A program made the position numbers and the translations under genes. The notes under the pieces were generated by a model that was not told where the DNA came from, did not search any database, and saw only the letters and a program-made list of their open reading frames with translations. Below are positions 10,380 to 23,220 of a stretch of DNA of 64,000 bases, piece after piece (positions within the stretch are counted from its first letter, which is position 1; each line of letters starts with the position of its first letter). This DNA comes from Epiperipatus broadwayi (taxonomy: Eukaryota > Onychophora > Udeonychophora > Euonychophora > Peripatidae). The stretch covers positions 1,860,001 to 1,924,000 of the forward strand of contig JAQFVV010000032.1 in assembly GCA_028023455.1 (NCBI GenBank). The letters run 5' to 3'.

Positions 10380-11450
10380 GGCTAGGATTTGAATGGAAGA
10401 AAATGAAATTTTGGTGGAGATTCAAAGTGAATTTTCATTCAAGGAGATGAATAAGGATAATTTATTTATTATATCTCAGCTTATTGAAATATCTTGTAAA
10501 AAGAACACAAAACATTACTTATTGTATTTTTAAATATAGAAAAGGTTTATGGTAAACTAAATAGAAATAGATTCTGAAGAAATCTTGAAAGCATGGGAAT
10601 AGAGTTAAGGTTGTTAAAAATGATTGAATCTTTACACGGATATTTTTATAAGTACCAATTGGGGATATACAGTCAGTGAATAAAGTGAAATTGAATTGAA
10701 ACAGGGATTTCCATTATCATCTTTGGTTTGTTTTTGTTTCTAAGAGAATTGAAGAATGATGTAGAAAAATTATGGGTATGAGGATTTCTATAGTTAGAAT
10801 CAGTGAAATATATAGTGTGCATAATCTTTTTTAGCATTTTTTTGCAAAAGTATAAAAGATTTGGAGTTATTAAAAAAATATGAAGACATAGGAAAAAGTA
10901 TGAGAATTAAATTCAATGAAGAAAAATCTAAGATTTTTGTATTTAGTAATAAGAGTAAAACTAATGGAAGATATTTGTCTTGAAGAAGAGGAGGAATATA
11001 GATATTTATGTATTTTAACAATGGAAAAAAAGAAATTATAAAGTTAGATAGGAATTAAACTTGTTAAGAAAATAGAATGACATTCATTAAAATCTGGAAT
11101 GTTTTTTGCATAACAAATATAATATACGTTATATTATTAAAGGCATAAGAAAATGAATGTAAGAATAGAGAACTTGAAAAAATACTTAATTTATAATTAA
11201 GTAAAAGAGAGTTAATAAATGAATATGATTTATTAGAGCTTAATTTATGGGAAAATGGATAGAGTCTTCGATGCAGATTGAACAGAAAAGGTAGATAAAT
11301 TGAAAAAAAAAAGAAAGGTAAAACAATTAGACATTATCAGTTGAAATGATATGCATAGTCTAATTTAAGAGGAAGTTTTAATAAAATTCAAATCAATTAC
11401 AAGATTCCAGATGAATAAAAGAGTTGAAAGCTAGATTATTATATAAGGGA
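10380..11450 (+). pseudogene. Degenerate LINE reverse transcriptase, copy 1
   Basis: Interrupted reading frames give LNIEKVYGKLNRNRFW, then LESMGIELRLLKMIESLHG, which match RT domain A (here with Glu-Lys-Val-Tyr) and the helix that follows. A collapsed RQG-like block comes later. Many stops and frameshifts. Confidence 0.5.
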
Positions 11451-12110
11451 AATGTTTATAAAACATTTACATATATCTTAAAGAGGAGGGAGATTCAGAA
11501 TGAATTTTGTTCAGGAAAAGAATAGGGCAGTATTTACTCATTGTATCTCAGTTGATTGATGAGTTTTACAAGGAAAATGAATCAATAAATATTGCCATTT
11601 TAAATGTAGAAAAACTTATAACAGGATAGGTAGGAACAGATTGTGAAGAAGTTGAGAATATAAGAATAGATTTAAGGTGGTTAAAGGTAATTTTGTAAAT
11701 ACCAATTGAAGGACATAAAATTTGTGGTAGTTAAATGAAAAATTGAATTGAAAATTAGATGCCCATTATTATTTTTATTTTTTCGAAGAGAATTGAAAAT
11801 TGAGATAGAAAAATTAAATATAGGGAAACCAGGAGAATGTATAACATGATGACTCATTTTTGCAGATATTACGTTATTTTTTATAAATAGTGTAAAATAT
11901 ACTGAGTTATTGTTATAGAAGTGTGAAGAGATAGGTAGAAATATGAAAATTAAATTCAGTGAATAAAAATTCTAAGATCTTTATATTTATAGAAAGAACA
12001 AAGTGAAGGGTGGAAAAATTGGAGATATTTCTCTTGAAGATATGGAGGAATAGAGATGTTTGTAACAGATTTATATGGATATATGTAAATTAGATTTAAG
12101 ATATTAAAAA
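11451..12110 (+). pseudogene. Degenerate LINE reverse transcriptase, copy 2
   Basis: A second copy in the same order: ATTGCCATTTTAAATGTAG (AILNV, RT domain A), then a block similar to 10680-10760, then LIFADITLFF, the remains of an FADD box. Stop codons are frequent. It parallels copy 1 over several hundred bases, so the two are a tandem pair or two insertions of one family. Confidence 0.5.
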
Positions 12111-12289
12111 AAAAGGTAGTTTTCTATTCTCTTGTGTCAGCCATTTGATGGCATTGGTGCTAATCAAAAACACATACATATTACGATTCTGGGCCGGGCC
12201 TGTGATTCTATCTATATAAATATCGGCTTTTTTAGTTTTGTAATAGGAAATTAGAGGAACTAATAGTAAATAATATTACTATTTAAAAA

Positions 12290-13325
12290 ACAAAAATTTA
12301 GAAATTCACATTAAATTTTAAAATGATACCTGAATAATTGACGTTTTTTGGACAGTAATTAATCATAAAATGGGTTGTTTTTGTTTGTGTGTATCTATAA
12401 AAAGTTATGGTATTTTTTTAATAGAAAATAATACGCAATTATACATTTTTCAATTTACACAAAATTTCTACATTCACGCTAAATTTAAAAATGATACCCG
12501 AGTAATTTGCTTTTTTTTTTTTTGACAGTAATAAATCAGAAAGTGGGTTCTTTTTGGTAGTGTGTATATATAAAAAGTAGCATTCTTTAAATACTACATT
12601 TAAAAATGATACCTGACTGTTTTGCATTTTTTTGGGACAGTAATGAATCAGAAAGTGGATTGTTTTTGTTAGTGTGTAGATATCAAAAGTAATATTATTT
12701 AAATACTAAATTTAAAAATGATACCTGAATAACTTTTTTTTTGGTATTGACAGTAATTAATCAGAAAGTGGGTTTTATTTTTTTTGTGTCTATATATATA
12801 AAAAGTTCCGGTCTTTTTTGAATAGAAAATAATACACAATTCTACATTATTCAATTTACCCACAACATTTAAAAATTCACACTAAATTTTCAAATGATAC
12901 CCAACTAATTTGCTTTTTTTTTTGGACAGTAATTAATCAGAAAGTGGGTTCTTTTTGTTAGTGTGTATATATAAAAAGGTACCGTTATTTAAATACTAAA
13001 TTTAAAAATGATACCCAACTATTTTGCATTTTTTTGGACAGTAATTAATCAGAAAGTGGGTTCTTTTTGTTATTGTGTATATATAAAAAGTACCATAATT
13101 CAAATATTACATTTAAAAATCAAACCCGACTAATTTGTTTTTCTTTTTTTGGACAGTAATTAATCAGAAACTGGGTTGTTTTTGTTAGTGTGTAGATATA
13201 AAAACTAATCTTATTTAAATAAATAAATGTAAAAATAATACCCGACTAATTTTCTTTTTTTTTTTGGACAGTAATTAATAATCAGACACTGGGTTGTTTT
13301 TGTTTGTGCGTATATATAAAAAGTA
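12290..13325 (+). repeat. Minisatellite, eight units of two sizes
   Basis: The anchor GACAGTAAT or close variants occurs at about 12351, 12524, 12636, 12749, 12925, 13037, 13152 and 13267. Spacings are about 173, 112, 113, 176, 112, 115 and 115. Short units carry an ATGATACC block, a T-run, the anchor, AATCAGAAAGTGGGTT and GTGTGTATATATAAAAAG. Long units add about 60 bp around AATAGAAAATAATAC. A higher-order pattern of long and short units is evident. Confidence 0.9.
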
Positions 13326-13480
13326 ACTTGTCACAGACGAATTCTCGCGAAAACGTTACTTTTCACGTGATCATCGAAATACTGCTCTGCCGCACCCTTA
13401 AAAGCAATTTTTGAGGGTTACACATTCATAATGGAACCTTCACGACATTGTTAATAAAGTTACAATGTAACAGTAGGTTA
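13326..13480. other. Less A+T-rich block flanking the minisatellite
   Basis: This segment is richer in C and G than its surroundings, for example CGAATTCTCGCGAAAACG and CTCTGCCGCACCC. It has no open frame. It may be the parent element of the minisatellite. Confidence 0.4.
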
Positions 13481-13682
13481 GAGCACTTTAAAAAAAAACC
13501 TTTGTAATGAAATTTTAAATAATTACGACAGGCTAAAATCCACACACTCTCACATGAAAGTATAGAGAAAATAGACATTCTAGCATTACAATAAAGTTAA
13601 TAATACAACCAACTAAGGCAGCCAATAAGGCATTTGTCTGTGCTTTTAGCATAGAATAAAAGCCAGACCGGCTAGCCAGCGG

Positions 13683-13790
13683 GGACTCTTTCTGTGTTTT
13701 ATTGTAGAAAGAAGTCTCTTGGGTTGGCTGAGGCCCCCGCGAGGACTCTTTCTGTGTTTTATCATAGAAAGAAGCCTCTTAGGTTGGGTG
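13683..13790 (+). repeat. 60-bp tandem duplication with internal dyad
   Basis: GGACTCTTTCTGTGTTTTAT starts at 13683 and again at 13743. Each copy contains CTTTCT and AGAAAG able to pair, and both are followed by CTCTT and GGTTGG. Confidence 0.75.
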
Positions 13791-13799
13791 TAGGCCACT

Positions 13800-15179
13800 G
13801 AAATGGTATATTTCTAGTAATTGACCTAGAAATAGCGCCATTATGCTGCTGACATGATAGAATAGAAAAACCCAAAAAAATTTAAATAACTTTGATTTGT
13901 TTTTCATATAATAAATACAAAGTATGCAGAATAATTTGGAAATGGGTAAGAATATTTTTTTTTAATATTTGGAAATAAGATTCTTTGAATTGATCAGAAG
14001 ATTTGGTAATTGTTGGATAAAATTCAACAAGAAATAGTTAGTGAGATCATACTTCTAAGGATTGTTTCGATAGTATAATTCTTCCCTTTCGTCCGCTAAC
14101 TTGTGGCAGAAATAGTTGGTGAATTGTGAGTAGAAAATGAGTATCTTCAATGCAAAATGGAGTGAATTTCTTTTTTAATAAAAGAAATATAAAAGTAAAT
14201 TAAAAGTGTGTAGAAAGCTCAATATTTGAATGAAAATAGATTAATAAAATTAGTATTTAATTGATTTATATAGAAAGGTCAACAAACACGATATAAAATA
14301 TGCAAAGTTAATAAAGATTTTATTTTTACGAATTTGTTTAAAAATTTAGATAAATGTGTAGAGAATATATTTTAAGTATGTAATTATGGGAGATCAAAAA
14401 AGATGATAGATTGATTAGAGAAAAAAAAATAGAAATATATAAATTAAATATAAATTTAAAAATGTAAAGTTGTATGAGTAAATATATGATGACTAGAGAA
14501 GAAAGGGGGCAAAAATGGGATAAGAACATAAGGTAATTGTTATGTATGTAGAGAAAGAAGAATGTTAACATTTATTTTTAAGTATACTATATTTGAAAGA
14601 AATTTTTAAAAAATTATATGAAGAATGAGAGAAAAATAAAATGAAAGAGAGAGTAGTTTTTTTATTTTGGTCTTTATGACAAAAATGAGAATTATGACAA
14701 TAGAATATTGAAATTGACTAAACTACATTTATTAAAATGGATTAGAAAAAACAATAACCCATAACTGTATCATTACTAGAAGGATAATTTGAAAATTGTA
14801 GGTTGAAAGAATGTAATAGAGAGGAAAGTAGATGAGTTTTGTGTGTGTGTGATGTATATTTTCAAAGGATGAAAGTTTCTGGAAATATGGATTAGCACAG
14901 GAAATTCTTTGTTTAAGGAGAAACTATTTTATATCATATCTTCACCACATCTCATGCAGTACATAAAAAATACCATAAATTAAAACAAATTCTTGTAGCT
15001 ATATATATATGTTTTGTCAAAAAAATCATATACAATACACAATTATTAAGTTTACCTTTTAAGCACTTATAAAAAAGAGATTTTATTTAATATTAAAACT
15101 TCTCATATTCTATTTATTTTTTGTGTATGTCAACCATGAGAAAAAACAATCTACATACTAAGTAATTCTAAATGCAGCA
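13800..15179 (+). other. A+T-rich stretch with possible LINE C-terminal remains
   Basis: Mostly non-coding. Around 14525-14590 one frame reads CYVCRERR...FIFKYTIF, which may be the decayed Cys/His finger of a LINE tail. This is weak evidence and the boundaries are unknown. Confidence 0.25.
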
Positions 15180-15485
15180 TACAGTTTTTTTGCATCATCT
15201 TTATGTCACCTACTATAATTGTGAGTAACTAATAGATGCCAAATGATAGTGTGAAAGATGTCCTCCCCAATATTTTCAGATTAGTTTCAAGCTTATGGTT
15301 TTTATCAATGAGTAGCTTTGAATCTTGGAACAGTACACTTGGATCATTAAAATATAATGCACATTTCTTCTAGAAACCATCATTTTCCTCTCTTATATTA
15401 TCAAGCTATCAGCCTAAACTGAGAAACATATAAATGTTTTCAATCTTAACTAACTTGCTTGTATTTAATAACTATAGGCACTTTT
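15180..15485. repeat. Dispersed repeat family 1, second copy
   Basis: Diverged copy of the repeat at 5330-5700, with blocks in the same order. Confidence 0.5.
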
Positions 15486-15541
15486 ACTCTGTGGCCAGAA
15501 TTTGGCATAAGCCAATAAAATATAATTGTCACATGATTCTA

Positions 15542-15716
15542 ACTTGCATATTGCTGTTTTAGCATATATATTTTTCTTTCATCACCTCTAGGATAACACA
15601 GGATAGATATTTATTAGGTACTGTCATGTGGCATCTATTAATTACAAAAGCTAACAGTAGATAGCATAGTGGTAATGAAAGAAAACTGGATGCTGCTAAA
15701 ACAGCAAGATATAAGC
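15542..15716. repeat. Imperfect inverted repeat (foldback)
   Basis: TTGCTGTTTTAGCA near 15551 pairs with TGCTAAAACAGCAA near 15694, and the match continues inward through TTTCTTTCAT/ATGAAAGAAA. The loop is about 90 bases. MITE-like. Confidence 0.6.
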
Positions 15717-15959
15717 TGGAGGCATGATAGTATCATGATATTTTTTAGTTAATTTTTGTCATAACAGACTTTTTTTTTCTTTAGTACATGATTGGTTTAT
15801 TTTTTAATCAGTATACATATAAATCATTATTTATTTCTCTTTTTTATAATCTATTACCAAAAGTCTATAGGCAAATCCAAAAATTATACCTATTAAGGTT
15901 AAACAAAAGTAGCTACGAATACTATCTTTTTTTTATAACTAGTTGAAAGTTCTAAGGAT

Positions 15960-17190
15960 GGAGATCTCAATCAATCTTGTTACTGATTGCAGCCTTCCAT
16001 TTACTATCTAGAATCTTTTCTGGTGATCTCCCTCTGCTGTTGATCTTTTCACTTGGTGACGAGACCACTGCTGATTCTCCTCTCGTTATATTTGAACTGC
16101 TTCCTGTTCTGCAGATCACTCATGTACTTTCCATATTGCCTGTGGATCTTCTTGATTTTTTCTTATACTATGGTGGACGCAACTCTCCCTTTGGTCCAAT
16201 TTTAAGGCATTTATCTGTTGATTGTATCTCCTGAAAGAGAATATATTGAAGGGTTTGAATCCAGCCTTTTTATTATCAGTTTTGCTGTTGTCAAAGATAC
16301 TGAATCTGCTCAATAGTTTCACACCCTGTGGGCTACCAACAATTGCTCCGCAGGACTTGGAAAGTTACATCTTATGATTCTAATGATTTGATTCTTAGAT
16401 ATCTGTCATGCTGTTAAGGCCCAAAGTTTAACCATTTGCCTTCTGAAGAATGACATTTATGGTCTCACCTAGCTGATATTTTTCTTGAGAAACCTGATGT
16501 TTTACACTCTATTTGTGATCCTTATTTCAATAGCATCTCATTAATGCTTTTTTATACTGCTGGAAGCTACTGAGTTTCTCAAATAAAGACTCCCACCATG
16601 TTTGTAATGCACCTTGCAAGAGGCTGATCACTATTGCTAGATTAACCTCCTCAGCCATGGGATTGATTCAAAAGTATCTCTCTAGACCGCTCATGTGTTC
16701 AATGGATGATTCCTAGTGTGACTAGAAAAAATTCTTATTTTCAAAAACTGATTATTTTCATATTTCTTTTCTCATCCTGAGCTATTATTTGCAATTTTTC
16801 GACCCGAGGTGCTAAGCTATCAATTTCTTCTTGCACCTTAATGATTATGTTTTTATTTTCATGGTGCATCATGTCCATGTTCTGTATTTGCTTTTCCATG
16901 CACAGGAGTTTTTCTTATTTTCTTGTTTATTATTGTTAATTTCCACTTTGTTTTTCAATTTTGTTATTAAGGATAACTGAACCCTCATCTTATTTTGAAC
17001 TACTTACTTAACCATATTGTCCATTTTCTCCTCTAAATAATCCTTAATTTTTTTTAATCTGTTTAGTTACTTCTTTATTTTCGTTGACCATCTCCTTAAA
17101 TCTCATTAGCATTTCTTCTTGAAAATCCCTAATAATATCTTTAATTGTATCAGCTTTTAAGTGAGCAGTATTCTGCTTTGGGTTCATTTT
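15960..17190 (-). pseudogene. Retrotransposon gag remnant (LTR-type)
   Basis: Read right to left, a Met at about 17188 begins MNPKQNTAHLKADTIKDI and continues as a charged, coiled-coil-like region with several stops. A gag-type core follows around 16690-16560: INPMAEEVNLAIVISLLQGA, then LQTWWESL, typical of retrotransposon gag domains with the QGxAxxWW pattern. A last open piece (16322-16116) is rich in Lys and Arg. There is no protease, RT or integrase nearby, so this is a gag-only or heavily deleted element. Confidence 0.65.
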
Positions 17191-19856
17191 GATGATCTCT
17201 GATGTATTGCCCTTAATTAATTTCCTGTCTTCAATTTCATATATTTATAAAGCATACTTTCTATTTTCTTTATTTATTTCCAATAACTAATAATAATACG
17301 TTTTGCTTTCTCTTTTAATAATTAATACTACACATGGTTTTATTTCTAACAATTTATAATACTTTATTTCTAATATTTAATAAAACATTTTCTTTCTAAA
17401 ATTTAATAATACTTAATAATTAATACTATATTCATTGATCCCCCTTGTTTGCTCTTTGGTAATTTAATCATGCTGTTTTTCTGCCTATATCTATAACCCT
17501 GTCTGTCCTTTACTTTTACCTATTCCTTCTTGTTTATTTATGTATATATAGAGAGCAAGTAAAAAAATTAAAATAAAATCATACAAAAAAAAATCTCTTT
17601 TTTTGCTAAAAAAATTTCTTAAAAGTTACGAATATGGTTGCATTGATTCCTATTGTATATCTTAGGTTATGGGTTTCTTTTTGTTTTCCTAGCTTCATTT
17701 TGGGCCACCATTGAATTGGGTAGATATCTTTTAACCCTCTATATATATTTTTTAACCCTCTATATACCTGTGTTATACAGGGTTTTAATCTCTATATATC
17801 AAACTATGTGCATATATTCGCATGTATAAATTTTGTTTACCATTAGATGCATATTATGTTTAATAAATTTAGAATGATCAAATCATGACCTCAAACAAAT
17901 AACTAGTTAATGAATTACTTGGAAGCAACAATTATCATTTCTGGCCATCCAAACCCTTGGGGTTGAGGGAGATATATATACTCTAGAAATGCCAATTTAT
18001 TATTACTTGGCCTAGGATCACCTGTTTAAACTTAGGACAGCTTTTATTTTTCAGGTGCCAGCATCAATGAAGTGGTTCACTGAACACACTGTCTCAATGC
18101 TAGTTAACTCATTATTATTTCTTTATGGGGAATCTTTCCCAATTCTAATATTGCAAATTAATTGAGCATAATCATTCATTTCTAAAAATAATTAAAGAAT
18201 TACGAAGACTGCTGAACTCTGATTTTAAAATAATATTTAGTAAAATAACAATGTAATAAAGTTACAATCTATTCACTTGTACCCATTCTTCTTATATAAT
18301 AATAACATAATATATTACATACAATTATTAATAGAAATTAATAAGAATAATATTTATACAAAATGTTACATTATTTTAAATATTAGGCAATAATAAATTT
18401 CTTTTGAGAAAGTTCATTATTAAGTTCTAGTTTTCTCATTAAAGTTTATATATTTTGTTAAGACTTAAGAATTAAAAAGAAAGCTTTTACAATTATATAC
18501 TTCTTAGATCTTAATACCGATTTTTCATCACCAGATAGCCATTTGTAATATTACCATGGCCATGGGTTTTAAGGTTCCTTATTCACCATTATTTTGTCCA
18601 TGAGTTCTTGCATGAATTTATTCATTTATAAACTTGCTGGGATTCTCAATATGATATAGGCATAGTGGCTGGAATCAAAGCATTTTTTCAGCAGTAGGGT
18701 ACAGAAGAAGGCATCATTGGACATCTACAGGATCTGGCAACACATCTGGATCATTTTCCCGTGTAGTAGCCTCCACAAAGTAAATTATTTTTAAACTTTT
18801 CTATGGAAAAAAGGGCACTTTAAAACTAAAAGACAAAACAACTCTTTTTTAAAAGTCTTAGGATCACTTTATATATCCTCTTGTTATTCTCCTGTGCATG
18901 CACCTTGTCACACCTTTTCTTTCTTCATTCTTATGGGTATTTAATCCCACACAATTATTTTAATATGTATTTTAATTTATTTTGAAATCATTTACAACAT
19001 AAACAGATAATTTTTCTGTTTTAAATATATTAGCATTTCTGACTGTACAATAATATACTCTTAATAGCAGAATAAAATGTGTACTTTACAAAAAAAAAAT
19101 ATTTGATAAAAAATAAAAACAATTTATTTATACATTTTTCTTTTTACAAGATAAAAGCTAAATTTCTCTTCTAATTATCCGTATTATGATCCAACATTCC
19201 AATCCGCCATGTTTAATTAAAAGAAGATTTATCTTGAGAGATAAGACATTCCTTCTTTCATTAATTATATTGATGTTTAATGTCTATCTTTTAATTACAC
19301 ATAAATATTTTTTGTTCTCTGAATGGTCAAAAGAATAGATTTCCTAATTATCAAAAAATATGATTATTTTATATTTCTCTCTATATATATTTTGTCAGCA
19401 ATCTTCAATTCCCTTACTGAATGCTAATATAGGTTGCATCATGTTAATGGTACTAATATATATATACACACACACTCAGTGAACTCTCAATCCATGGTTT
19501 TTCAATTATACCAGAGAAAATAAATGATAAACTAGAATGTAATTATATTGCAAATTATTGATAAGAATAGTTGTTTAAAAATTATTTGCAGAAATATAGT
19601 ACACATAAAGAATAACTTAACTATTAGTTTTAAGTACAACATTGCTATTATAATTCAAAACAGTTATCTTATATTAATTTCAAAATATGCATATGTAATA
19701 TATATGCACACAGCCATAAAGTACATTATATATATAACTTAGATAAAAATTGCATATGTTTAAAAAATAAAAATAATAATAATTTTTAGATTTTTTTTTT
19801 TTATCTAATCACTAACTTATAAAAAATAAAAACAATAAAGTTATTTATTGGCTTTT
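17191..19856. other. A+T-rich intron sequence, possible LTR on the left part
   Basis: At about 17716 the minus strand reads ATGGTGGCCCAAAATG, which could be a primer-binding site just after an LTR ending in CA, placed correctly for the gag remnant. No second LTR was found. The rest, to 19856, shows no gene. Confidence 0.3.
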
Positions 19857-19964
19857 GATAAACTTTACTACTTCAGCTGACTCTGAAAATGTTGACTTAT
19901 AATAGAAAACGATAAACTTTACTACTTCAGCTGACTCTGAAAATGTTGACTTATAATAGAAAAC
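19857..19964 (+). repeat. Perfect 54-bp tandem duplication
   Basis: Two identical units, 19857-19910 and 19911-19964, each starting GATAAACTTTACTACTTCAG. Complete identity in an otherwise decayed intron suggests a recent event or an assembly duplication. Confidence 0.9.
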
Positions 19965-22900
19965 TGCAATAAAACTAAAATCTCTCTTTATAAACTCTTA
20001 AGAGTATTAAAATTTAATAGATAGTTGAACTTCCTTTTTACTTTAATTAAAAATTTAAAAACAAAACAAAAATTAATCTTCATAAACCTTTATCAAAATC
20101 TGTTCTAAAGTAGTAAAAAAAAATAGTTGGTATATCTCTGAATTATAAGAATTAATTGTGAGAGAGGAGAAAAAAACTATTCACTGATATATATATATAT
20201 ATGAATTGTGTTAATGTCATGATTTGTCAATAATAGATGCCAAATAAATAAATATATATATTATAACAATCAGATTCTGTACATTCACGCAACAAAATCC
20301 AGAGTCCTGGCAAATTATACCGAGGCTGATCTGCATAAGAGGTTGAGACATCGAATCTGATCACACCTCAACTCTTCCACCAACACTCCATGACTTACTA
20401 CCCTATGAATGACATATATGAGGCTACACTCGGAATTTCTTAGTTCATGTGCTAGCAGTAGCAAAGAGTAGAGCAAGAGACTCAGGGAAGATTAACTAAA
20501 TTACTATAGACTTTAAATAAACACATACATCTATGGCTGTCTGGATAATACATATATTAATAAGTAACACTAATTTTAAGAAACTTAATTAGTAGTTAGT
20601 TAAGATTTGGGATGGATTACGAATGAAAATCAACACAGTTATTGTAGTTTAATATATTTTAATTAATAAATATAAATGAAAACACTAGAGTACATTGTAG
20701 GCAGGTGTAAACAATGATGAGCAATGTTAAGAACATAATCTCATCTGATGCACTATATTTAAAAAGTTTATTACAATTTTTATGATCTACAGTTTCTAAT
20801 CATACCTTAATTTTTACTAAGCCTGATCTATTAGATTTGTGATGGTTAAGTCAGTGCAAGAATGCTGATTTATCTTCATAATATTTAATAAAAATAATAG
20901 TGAGCGTTTAATAAATTTATAATTACAACTTTAAAAATCATTTAATAACACTTAATGAGCTGCAATAAGCTCTCTATGCAGATTATATACATATAAATCA
21001 GATCACATATTCAGATCAATGCTGAAATATTACATTATGGTGGGATGATCTGGAGCTTTGTAGTATGACTTCAGATACTATGGCATATATATATATATAT
21101 TTATATCACTAGAGAGTTGTGTGTCTCGAATGTGTAGTTAATCAGGGGATTCAGTACCATGTACTCGGTTCCCATAGACCATATAATTTGCCACGAATAA
21201 ATAGAACATATAGTTCGGTGATCGGAGCAGCTTATAAAAACAATCTGGACCCTCATGTTCCAGTTCTAAAAAAGAGCTGTCTAAACTAAGGAGATGGGGT
21301 GGTCATTAAAATCATAAGCCCATTCATGTAAGAACATATAGCAAGGCGTATACTGCAACTATGTGCTTTATAAAAACACATTCGTAACACTTTCTAAAAT
21401 ATAAACATTAAAATTAAAGTGCTAAATCAATAGTTACATTCTGCAAAACTACTATATGCTTGTTTGTAGTTTAGCATACTTAAATCATGCTAAAAGGGAT
21501 TAATTACAAGTGACCTAGTTTATTCAGTAATCCATATAGTTTGTGAGAATAACTAAGGGGAAGTAAAGCATATTTGGGACTTAAAATTAACTAATTATTT
21601 ATAATATGCTTTAAAATATCATTCTCTCATACTTAACCAAACAGGTATTTTAATAAGCAACCTAAATTAAATACTAAGCTAAAACATAGTAGCCTTAATT
21701 AACATATATCAGAGTAGGTTTTCAGACTGGAGATTTATAAGATATGCTAACCAGCAATATAAATTAGCTACACGAGAGCATCTATTCAATTCTCAAAAAT
21801 TATGATTGTTATCAATCTCCGCTCTGAATATAACATAAATTAATAAATTTACAAATATAAAAAATAGAAAATAGACATGATCGCAGATTAGAAGAAACAG
21901 ACAAATGATAATAACTGACTATAGTTATTATGCTAAGAAAATTATGAATTATAAAATTTATTAAGCAGGCTAGGTCTTACAACAATTATTATTTTAAAAT
22001 AATTTTAAATCATAATTTACAGATTAAATCAGTTTTTGGTTTATGAAAACATTATTACAATTTAAAAGTAAATGCATGATTAATATTAGGTAGCTTAAGA
22101 GTTTTAGAGATTCATTTATAAAGTTCTTAAAATTGTTTTAAAGAGCTCTGCAGGAAAATTTTTACTGCATCTTCTTTGTTGAGGCTCCTGTAGTTGATCA
22201 CCATCATTGTTGACTGGGCTTGTGTGATGTCTTCTGATGACTTCTGCTGGACAGGCTATAGGTCTTGAACTCTGGCTTGAACATTGATCATTCTCTTGAG
22301 AAGGGAGTGGCAGTGGTTGCTTTACTCAAAAGTTCCCATGGTAAAAGTTAACAAGTGAATATCCCTTAGCAAAACTTGAAGTTATTTATACTAGAAAAAT
22401 TGGTAACTCAAGTGTCCTGTTTACCATGATTTACAAAGTTTCACCAGTAATTAAAAATGCATAAAAATTAAAACTTTGGTCTTATTTTTCTTGGCGAAAT
22501 AATAACGGTCAAACAGGTCACTCTTGGTTCTAAGTTTTTATTTTTAAAGATATTAAAATTTTGTCTCAAGTTTGATTAATTACTGGCAAATGGTTTTCTA
22601 AGAATTACAAATTTTTATAAAAACAGATACCTTTTTTTTTAAAAAGAGTTCAAGTTTGTAAATATTTTAGAATACATGTGTGTGTGACCACCACAGGATT
22701 TGAAATTTATATATGAGTGCCTTTAAATATAAGAGTTTTTAACTAAGAATAATGCAAATTTAAATTAATTTAAAAAAGTTGTAATGTCTTTAAATCTATT
22801 GCATTACGGCTTCTTTCGCATATATGTAGGTAATTACACACATATAACAATGTTCACACACTTAATTTAAATTATATCATTTTATTAAATTTTAACTTTA

Positions 22901-23220
22901 TAAAGGTGTATGCATTATATGCATACTAACATTAATAGGACTATTGTATGTGTGCACCTATACAATTACATGCACATAAATATATGTTATTACCTATTAG
23001 ATAAATTATTAGAAGCCTATATACATGAACTGGGATGGATTTGAATTAAGCAAAAAGATATTACTATGGATATAGTAGGTGAAATGGGATGATGGCTAAA
23101 TAATACCGTTTCAATATATATATATGAAAAATGATATATGCATGTTTCTTTAACAAATATTTTTATGGCTCTGAATTCAGGACTAAAAAAAAGAAGTCAT
23201 TGGATATTGAAAAATGGTAT
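19965..23220. other. Intron sequence with unclassified, less A+T-rich blocks
   Basis: Blocks near 20280-20480, 21100-21350 and 22140-22330 have more G+C than the surroundings and look like pieces of old mobile elements. None gives a recognisable protein, tRNA-like box or terminal repeat. Confidence 0.35.

Noticed and set aside
12290-13325. CRISPR-like array
   Set aside because: Units are contiguous diverged repeats without unique spacers, in an animal intron.
15977-16234. Plus-strand open frame of 85 codons
   Set aside because: Antisense to the gag remnant, with no domain of its own.
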